Assembly: GCA_946481205.1 (NCBI GenBank)
Contig: CAMLNB010000031.1
Coordinates: 1-21,484 of the forward strand
Direction: 5' to 3'
Length of the DNA: 21,484 bases
Origin: an uncultured Kangiella sp.
Lineage (GTDB): Bacteria; Pseudomonadota; Gammaproteobacteria; Enterobacterales; DSM-103792
Shown: positions 15,950-21,484 of the stretch, piece after piece
Layout of the letters: each line of letters begins with the position of its first letter
How positions within the stretch are numbered: position 1 is the first letter of the stretch
The notes under the pieces: generated by a model
Told to the model about the DNA's origin: nothing
The model's database searches: none
Seen by the model: the letters and a program-made list of their open reading frames with translations, nothing else
Position numbers and translations under genes: made by a program

Positions 15950-16858
15950 ATGAGTGAAGTAGCGTTTCCCATGCCGAAGCGTGCGTTTGGCAATGCCGGC
16001 TTCGAGGTATCTGTGCTGGGCTTTGGTGCGCAGTGGGTTGGTGAGCCGAGCCTTGCTGAGCGTGAGGTGGCCAATGTTATCGCCGCTGCGCTGGATGCTG
16101 GCATTACGTTGTTCGATACCGCGCGACTCTATTTTGAATCCGAGCGTCGGTTGGGCCAATTACTGAAGCCCGTGCGGCAGCAGCTGATTCTTTCAACCAA
16201 AGTCGGCTACGACATTCCGGGGGTTGATGACTGGACACCGGCCGCGGTCAGCCTTGGTATTGACGCAGCCCTCAGTAAGCTGCAGACCGATTACTTGGAC
16301 ATCGTTCATTTGCATTCGTGCGGCAAGATTTTTCTTGAGCGCGGTGAAGTGATTGACGCGCTGGAGCAGGCCAAGCAGCAGGGCAAGGTGCGCGCGATTG
16401 CTTACTCCGGTGAGAATGACGCACTGGCGTATGCGATACATTGCGGCCGTTTTGACAGTGTGCAGTGCTCGGTCAACCTGATTGATCAGTATGCGCTGCA
16501 CAATTTGTTGGCTGCAGCAGAAGCGCAGGGCATGGGCGTAATCGCCAAACGTTGCCTGGCCAATGCGATCTGGACTTATCCGACCCTGCCGGTGCGCGAC
16601 GACCTGGCCGAATACTGGCCGCGTTGGCAAGCCATTCGCGATATGCCGGTGTTGGCCGAATTTGCGCCGGATGAGCTGGCGTTTCGTTTCGCCGCATTTG
16701 CCCCGCATGTCAGCAGCGCCATTATCGGCACCACTCGCGTCAGCAGCTTGCAGCGCAATCTGGAGCTGCTGAAAAAAGGGCCATTGCCTGAAGCGGCGCG
16801 GCAGCAAGTCGAGCATTATTTTGCGCGTCTTGGCCATGCATGGCCGGGCCGTGTGTGA
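15950..16858 (+). CDS. Aldo/keto reductase
   Basis: This 302-residue TIM-barrel oxidoreductase should use NAD(P)H to reduce an aldehyde or ketone, often a sugar, or run the reverse reaction. The catalytic tetrad is visible: Asp56 and Tyr61 in FDTARLY, Lys84 in LSTKVG, and His122 in DIVHLHS. The N-terminus KRAFGNAGFEVSVLGFGAQW and a C-terminal IIGTTRVSSLQRNL (cofactor-phosphate region) are typical of the family. The ATG at 15950 has GGGAG about 10 bases upstream. It sits 60 bases after the phosphorylase-kinase-like gene and 42 before glgX, in the same direction, so it is probably in the same transcript. The substrate is not predictable from sequence. The context suggests a sugar or a stress aldehyde made by sugar catabolism. 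Confidence 0.92.
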   Translation: MSEVAFPMPKRAFGNAGFEVSVLGFGAQWVGEPSLAEREVANVIAAALDAGITLFDTARLYFESERRLGQLLKPVRQQLILSTKVGYDIPGVDDWTPAAVSLGIDAALSKLQTDYLDIVHLHSCGKIFLERGEVIDALEQAKQQGKVRAIAYSGENDALAYAIHCGRFDSVQCSVNLIDQYALHNLLAAAEAQGMGVIAKRCLANAIWTYPTLPVRDDLAEYWPRWQAIRDMPVLAEFAPDELAFRFAAFAPHVSSAIIGTTRVSSLQRNLELLKKGPLPEAARQQVEHYFARLGHAWPGRV

Positions 16859-16900
16859 GATGGATTTTGCTGCGGCTTGAATACGGGAGCGTAATTACCG

Positions 16901-19042
16901 ATGTCTGAAATCGCGCTGGAAGTAGGTCGGCCCTGGCCACTCGGTGCCAGCTGGGAAGGCGCTGGTGTCAATTTCGCGCTGTTCTCCGAGCATGCTGAAG
17001 CGGTCGAGTTGTGTCTGTTCGATGCGCTCGGCCATCGGGAAACGGCGCGCATTCCCGTGCGCAATCGCACCGGCCGAATCTGGCATTGCTTTCTGCCCAG
17101 TGCGCGGCCTGGCACCGTTTACGCCTACCGCGTTCATGGCCCGTATGCGCCACGCGAAGGCCATCGTTTCAATCCCAACAAACTGCTGCTCGATCCGTAT
17201 GCCAAAGCGCTGGTCGGCGACGTCGAGTGGCAGGAGTCCCTCTTTGGTTTTCGCCACGGCGGGCGGCAGGAATGGCGTGCCGATGTTCACGACAGCCAGG
17301 CCGCGATGGCGAAATGCGTGGTCATCGATCCCACGTTCAACTGGGATAATGATCGGCGCGCCAATGTGCCGATGTCCGACACCATCATCTACGAGCTGCA
17401 TGTCAAAGGTTTTACCCAGCTCAATCCGCTGGTGCCGCCGGAGTGGCGCGGCAAGTATCTCGGCTTGACGGTGCCGGCCGTGATTGACTATCTGAAGTCG
17501 CTGGGTGTCACCACGATCGAGTTGCTGCCTTGTCAGAGTTTTCTGTCCGAGCACATGTTGTTCGAGCGAGGCTTGAGCAACTATTGGGGCTACAACCCGC
17601 TGGCGTTTTTTGCGCCGGAACGGCGTTACGCCGTCAAAGATGCGACAGTCGAATTCAAGACCATGGTCAAGAAACTGCATGCCGCCGGCATTGAAGTGGT
17701 CATGGACATTGTGTTCAACCACAGCGCTGAAGGCAGCGAACTTGGCCCACACTTGAGTTTTCGCGGCATCGACAACAAGGTTTATTACCAGCTCGATCCG
17801 GACGACGCCCGCCAGTACCGCAATTTCTCCGGTTGCGGCAACACACTCAATGCCGAGCATCCACAGGTGCTGAAGCTGATGATGGATTGCCTGCGCTACT
17901 GGGCCAGCGAGATGCATGTCGATGGCTTTCGTTTCGATTTGGCGTCGAGCCTGGCTCGTCGCGACGGCCATTTCGATGCCAGCGGTTCGTTCTTCAATAT
18001 CATTCATCAAGATCCGGTGTTGTCGCACTTGAAGCTGATGGCCGAGCCCTGGGATTTCGAGCCAAACGGTTATCAGCTCGGTGGCTTTCCCGGTGGCTGG
18101 TCGGAATGGAACGACAAGTATCGCGACACAATGCGCGCGTTCTGGCGCGGCGAGGGCGGCCAGTTGAGCCGGTTCGCTGAGCGACTGGCCGGCTCGGCCG
18201 ATATTTTCGCCAACAAGAATCGTGAGCCTTCGGCGTCGATCAATTTCATTACCGCTCATGATGGTTTCACACTGCATGATCTGGTCAGTTACCAGAGCAA
18301 GCACAACGAGGCCAATCTGGAGCAGAACCAGGATGGTGCCGAGCACAACCACAGCTGGAACTGCGGTGAAGAAGGCGAGACCGATGACCCGGCCGTCAAT
18401 GCCATGCGCGATCAGCAAAAACGCAATTTGCTGACGACCTTGTTGTCGTCACAGGGTGTACCGCTACTGCTGGCCGGTGATGAGTACGGCCGCAGTCAGG
18501 GCGGCAATAACAACGCTTACTGCCAGGACAACGAGACCAGCTGGCTGCGTTGGAACTGGGGCCCACGCGAGCGCGAGTTACACGCCTTTGTTCGCCGACT
18601 GATCGCGCTGCGGCGCAACCAGCCCGTGTTTCGCCGGCGAGCCTTTCTTGATGGCATCCCGCAGGCCGATGAGCAGCGCGATATCAGTTGGTTGCGTGCC
18701 GATGGCGCCCGAATGACCGATGCCGATTGGCAGCGCTGGGCCGGTCGTTCGCTGGGGGTCTTGTTGAACGGTCGCTACAGCAGTCAGCGTGATGCGCAGG
18801 GACGGGAAGTGGTGGGCGATCACCTGCTGCTGCTGATCAACAGTCATCACGACGCGCTGGATTTTCAGCTGCCTGCACCACCCGATGGTGCGCTCTGGGA
18901 GTTGCAAATCGACACGGCCGAAACCCAGGCCAGCGGCTTGCCGATCTATTTCGGCGCGAACGATCAGTACCCCTTGCGTGGCCGGGCCATCGCGGTACTG
19001 ATGGAACGTGTGGTACAGCGCGACCGCAGCCGGTTGACGTGA
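16901..19042 (+). CDS. glgX: Glycogen debranching enzyme, isoamylase/GlgX type (GH13)
   Basis: GlgX hydrolyses alpha-1,6 branches of glycogen or its limit dextrins to release short linear maltodextrins. The 713-residue protein has an N-terminal CBM48/E-set domain (about 10-110, PLGASWEGAGVNFALFSEHA), then a GH13 catalytic barrel with MDIVFNH (268-274), DGFRFD with nucleophile Asp346, AEPWDF with acid/base Glu382, and TAHDGFTLHD with stabilising Asp454. A C-terminal beta domain follows. YELHVKGFT (164-172) and RSQGGNNNAYCQDNE are typical of the GlgX/TreX group. The ATG at 16901 has GGGAG about 12 bases upstream. No signal peptide is seen, so it acts on internal glucan. Its products are substrates for MalQ downstream and possibly for the phosphorylase-kinase-like protein upstream. 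Confidence 0.96.
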   Translation: MSEIALEVGRPWPLGASWEGAGVNFALFSEHAEAVELCLFDALGHRETARIPVRNRTGRIWHCFLPSARPGTVYAYRVHGPYAPREGHRFNPNKLLLDPYAKALVGDVEWQESLFGFRHGGRQEWRADVHDSQAAMAKCVVIDPTFNWDNDRRANVPMSDTIIYELHVKGFTQLNPLVPPEWRGKYLGLTVPAVIDYLKSLGVTTIELLPCQSFLSEHMLFERGLSNYWGYNPLAFFAPERRYAVKDATVEFKTMVKKLHAAGIEVVMDIVFNHSAEGSELGPHLSFRGIDNKVYYQLDPDDARQYRNFSGCGNTLNAEHPQVLKLMMDCLRYWASEMHVDGFRFDLASSLARRDGHFDASGSFFNIIHQDPVLSHLKLMAEPWDFEPNGYQLGGFPGGWSEWNDKYRDTMRAFWRGEGGQLSRFAERLAGSADIFANKNREPSASINFITAHDGFTLHDLVSYQSKHNEANLEQNQDGAEHNHSWNCGEEGETDDPAVNAMRDQQKRNLLTTLLSSQGVPLLLAGDEYGRSQGGNNNAYCQDNETSWLRWNWGPRERELHAFVRRLIALRRNQPVFRRRAFLDGIPQADEQRDISWLRADGARMTDADWQRWAGRSLGVLLNGRYSSQRDAQGREVVGDHLLLLINSHHDALDFQLPAPPDGALWELQIDTAETQASGLPIYFGANDQYPLRGRAIAVLMERVVQRDRSRLT

Positions 19043-19288
19043 CGCCGGCGAGTTCCTTTCTTGCACTGCAGCAGAGCGTTTTCGGCGTTGAATACGTATG
19101 TAAGCCGTATTTGTTGGCTGTTGTTCAGGCGTCAAACATGCGAAAAATGCACCGCAAAGAAGAGGTGCACGATCAGGCGGTAGCCTGAGTGAGCGCACAG
19201 CGACGATTCCGCCGCAGGCACAGATGGCCGGTGTGCGCATCGTCGAGTGCTTGCACCGGTGCGCTGCTGTTAAGGAATCGCCGTTACC
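19043..19288 (+). promoter_or_regulatory. Hairpin-rich leader region upstream of malQ
   Basis: This 246-base gap is the longest inside the rightward cluster and is dense in inverted repeats. AATACG (19091-19096)/CGTATT (19106-19111) may be an operator. Possible RNA stems are TGCACC (19148-19153)/GGTGCA (19164-19169), TCAGGC-GGTA-GCCTGA (19173-19188), CGACGAT (19201-19207)/ATCGTCG (19239-19245) enclosing GCACA/TGTGC (19218-19222/19232-19236), and the palindrome GCACCGGTGC (19253-19262). GCGCAC (19193-19198) could pair instead with GTGCGC (19233-19238), which competes with the outer stem. AAGGAA before the ATG is the ribosome-binding site. I recognise no known riboswitch and no strong promoter. 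Confidence 0.45.
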
Positions 19289-21322
19289 ATGTCGAATGCC
19301 AACGCGCTGACGCTGGACAGCCGTATTGCCGATTATTTTGTCGATGCCTGGGGGCAGCGCCGGCCAGTGGCGGCCACCACGCTCAACGCGTTGAACGCGG
19401 CGTTGAAAGCCATTCCTGCCAGTGCTGAAGCCACGGTGCTGGTGCACCGCGTCAATCGCGGCGCGGCAAACATTCCGGTGCCAAGCGGTGCTCAGCAGTG
19501 GTCGCTGCAGCTCGAAGGCCAGCATGAGACCCAACGCGGCAACTGCTCCGACTCGACGCTACAACTCACACTTCCGCTCGGTTATCACGACCTGATTTTC
19601 ACCAGCGCCCATGGCGAGAAGCGACTGCGGCTGATCGGCGTGCCAGAGCAGTGCTATGTGCCGGCGGTGGTGGAGCAACAGCAAAAATGCTGGGGCATTG
19701 CCTTGCAGCTTTACACCTTGCGGTCAGCACGCAACTGGGGCGTGGGCGACTTCACTGATTTGATCAATTTGGCGCAGCGGGCCGCACCGCATGGTGTCGA
19801 TGTGATCGGACTGAATCCGCTGCACGCGCTTTATCCCGCCAACCCGCTGCATATCAGCCCGTACAGCCCCAGTCACCGGGAATTTCTCAACTGGATTTAC
19901 ATTGACGTCGAAGCGGTTGACGAATTCGCCAGCTGCGCCGAAGCACAGCGGTTGATCCGTTCAAGCGATTTCCAACAGCGCAAAGCCGCGGCACGTGCGA
20001 CCGAATCGGTCGATTACGGCGCGGTCGCCGCTTTGAAGCGGCCGGTGTTGGAGGCGATGTTCAAAACCTTTCTTGCCTCTGCCAGTGCTGCGCGGCGACA
20101 GGCTTTTGCCGACTATCTAACGGCTTCCGGTGAAGATCTGCAGCGGCAGGCCCTGTTTGATGCGCTGCAAGAATACTTCGCGACCGAGAAGGGGCTTTTG
20201 TCTGGCTGGCAACAATGGCCTGCCGATTATCAAACCCCGGACAGCGAGGCGTGTCTGCAGTTTGCCCGGCAGCGGGCGGAACGTCTGCAGTTCTTCAGCT
20301 GGCTGCAATGGCTGGCTGAAAGTCAACTGGAAGACGTGCAGCAGATCTGCCAAAAGCTCGGCATGAAGATTGGGCTTTACCGCGATTTGGCGGTTGGCGC
20401 CGATCGCGGCGGCAGCGAGATCTGGAGCTCGCCGGAACAGTTCTGTCAGGACATTTCGGTTGGCGCACCACCTGATGCGGTCGCGGTGCAAGGACAGAAT
20501 TGGGGCCTGCCGCCGTTCCATCCGGACGCAATGAAGAACGACGCCTACCAGCGCTTTGCCGCGCTGCTGCGTGCCAACATGCGCCATTGCGGCGCGCTGC
20601 GCATCGATCACGTCATGGCGATTTTCCGGCTCTGGTGGATACCACCGGGCGGCACCGGTTGTGATGGCGCTTATGTGCATTATCCGCTCTCGGATCTGGC
20701 CGGCATTGTGGCGCTGGAAAGCCAGCGCGAACGCTGCCTGATCATCGGTGAGGATTTGGGTACGGTGCCGGATGAAATCCGCAAAGTCATGCACGATACC
20801 CATATGCTGTCGTATCGCATCCTGATGTTCGAGCAGCATGCCAATGGCCTGAAAACGCCGGACGAATACCCGTCACTGGCGCTCGCGACGATCAGCACGC
20901 ACGACATGCCGACACTGCCCGGCTTCTGGGAAAGCGAAGACATCAAGCTGCGTGATCGCATCGGGTTGTATGACACGCCCGAGCAGACTCAGCAGCAATA
21001 CGCGCAGCGCCACGGCGACAAGCAGAAACTGCTGCAAGCGCTGAATCAGCAGGGCCTGTATCCAACACCACCCGCTGAGCTGCCGGCATTTGATGACCGA
21101 ATCGTGGTTGGCGCGCACGTGTATCTGGCGCGCAGCAAGGCCGCGATCATGATGTGCCAGCCGGAAGACTGGTTCGGCGAACGCCATCAGGTGAATTTGC
21201 CCGGCACTAGCACCGAAAACCCGAACTGGCAGCGCAAACTGAATATCACCATCGAAGAGATGTTCGAGCGTCCGTTTGCCAAAGAGTTAGCAGCTGCCAT
21301 TGGCGCGGCGCGGCGGAAGTAG
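19289..21322 (+). CDS. malQ: 4-alpha-glucanotransferase (amylomaltase, GH77)
   Basis: MalQ transfers maltosyl and longer glucan units between maltodextrins and releases glucose. The 677-residue protein has an N-terminal domain (about 1-130) as in E. coli MalQ, followed by the GH77 barrel: GIALQLYTLRSARNWGVGDF (136-155), NPLHALYP (176-183), LRIDHVM with nucleophile Asp440, LWWIPPG (448-454), GEDLGTVP with acid/base Glu488, and ISTHDMPTLPGFW with Asp539. The ATG at 19289 is preceded by AAGGAA about 11 bases upstream. It is the last gene of the rightward cluster, separated from glgX by a structured gap, so it may have its own control. Together with GlgX it turns stored glucan into longer linear chains plus glucose for glucokinase. 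Confidence 0.97.
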   Translation: MSNANALTLDSRIADYFVDAWGQRRPVAATTLNALNAALKAIPASAEATVLVHRVNRGAANIPVPSGAQQWSLQLEGQHETQRGNCSDSTLQLTLPLGYHDLIFTSAHGEKRLRLIGVPEQCYVPAVVEQQQKCWGIALQLYTLRSARNWGVGDFTDLINLAQRAAPHGVDVIGLNPLHALYPANPLHISPYSPSHREFLNWIYIDVEAVDEFASCAEAQRLIRSSDFQQRKAAARATESVDYGAVAALKRPVLEAMFKTFLASASAARRQAFADYLTASGEDLQRQALFDALQEYFATEKGLLSGWQQWPADYQTPDSEACLQFARQRAERLQFFSWLQWLAESQLEDVQQICQKLGMKIGLYRDLAVGADRGGSEIWSSPEQFCQDISVGAPPDAVAVQGQNWGLPPFHPDAMKNDAYQRFAALLRANMRHCGALRIDHVMAIFRLWWIPPGGTGCDGAYVHYPLSDLAGIVALESQRERCLIIGEDLGTVPDEIRKVMHDTHMLSYRILMFEQHANGLKTPDEYPSLALATISTHDMPTLPGFWESEDIKLRDRIGLYDTPEQTQQQYAQRHGDKQKLLQALNQQGLYPTPPAELPAFDDRIVVGAHVYLARSKAAIMMCQPEDWFGERHQVNLPGTSTENPNWQRKLNITIEEMFERPFAKELAAAIGAARRK

Positions 21323-21484
21323 GCGTAACTGCAGCTTGCGTAGCAAAGCGCACTTTGCCAATGGTAGCAACGGTTCATATTCATCAGCATTCGATTCTGC
21401 AACGGGATCGAATGTATGCGGCGAGAATAGCCTGCGCTATTTGTTCACCCTCGTTTTTTCGTAGGCGCTTTTTTTACGCGTTCC
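21323..21484. other. Non-coding end of window
   Basis: I see no gene here. GCAAAG-CGCA-CTTTGC (21343-21358) is a perfect small hairpin with no T-run. A better, though long-looped, terminator candidate is listed separately. An open reverse-strand frame here overlaps the end of malQ and has no protein-like features. Confidence 0.5.
21430..21475 (+). terminator. Possible intrinsic terminator downstream of malQ
   Basis: GCCTGCG (21430-21436) can pair with CGTAGGC (21460-21466), with one G-T pair, and a run of seven T follows at 21469-21475. The 23-base loop is long for an intrinsic terminator, so this is tentative. Confidence 0.35.

Noticed and set aside
16895..18418. Reverse-strand open frame of 507 codons inside glgX
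   Set aside because: It mirrors the glgX codon pattern and has no recognisable domain. GlgX is certain on the other strand.
21343..21358. Hairpin after malQ as its terminator
   Set aside because: The 6-base stem is perfect, but no T-run follows it. The region at 21430-21475 is a slightly better candidate.
1..21484. CRISPR arrays, insertion sequences, prophage or toxin-antitoxin genes
   Set aside because: There are no regularly spaced repeats, transposase or integrase motifs, or terminal inverted repeats. The genes are continuous metabolic functions of uniform composition.

Overview
The window looks like chromosomal DNA of a heterotrophic gammaproteobacterium. The evidence is an argininosuccinate lyase fused to an acetyltransferase (the ArgH(A) form known from marine gammaproteobacteria), an E. 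coli-type glucokinase, Edd/Eda/Pgi of the E. coli type, an NtrC-like regulator, moderately GC-rich DNA, and short intergenic gaps. I cannot name the genus. I see no mobile element, phage gene, rRNA or CRISPR array, and no gene-free stretch longer than about 250 bases.

Layout. Bases 1-1772 hold the 3' part of argH(A), cut by the window edge. A tRNA-Val(GAC) with a clear terminator follows at 1883-1998. Next come a small unknown reverse-strand gene (2019-2225), an isocitrate lyase/PEP mutase family enzyme (2398-3279), and an NtrC-like protein that seems to have lost both its phosphorylation site and its sigma-54 contact loop (3407-4810).

The core is a divergent carbohydrate cluster. Leftward from about 9171 run edd, eda and pgi. 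Rightward from 9424 run zwf, pgl, glk, a very large homologue of the alpha/beta subunits of eukaryotic phosphorylase kinase, an aldo/keto reductase, glgX and malQ. Together these can debranch glycogen or maltodextrin (GlgX), disproportionate the chains to longer glucans plus glucose (MalQ), phosphorylate the glucose (Glk), and take it through the Entner-Doudoroff route to pyruvate and glyceraldehyde-3-phosphate (Zwf, Pgl, Edd, Eda). Pgi links in fructose-6-phosphate. No glycogen phosphorylase, glycogen synthase or protein kinase gene is in the window.

The most striking item is the 1093-residue protein at 12608-15889. It looks collinear with phosphorylase kinase alpha/beta from its N-terminal glucoamylase-like domain to its C-terminal region, yet it sits in a bacterial glucose/glycogen operon. 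Its role in bacteria is the best candidate here for an undescribed system. The second is the degenerate NtrC-like regulator. Smaller signals include a palindrome just upstream of zwf, a hairpin-rich leader before malQ, and several short tandem duplications.

All homology statements come from reading translations against remembered family sequences. No database search was run.
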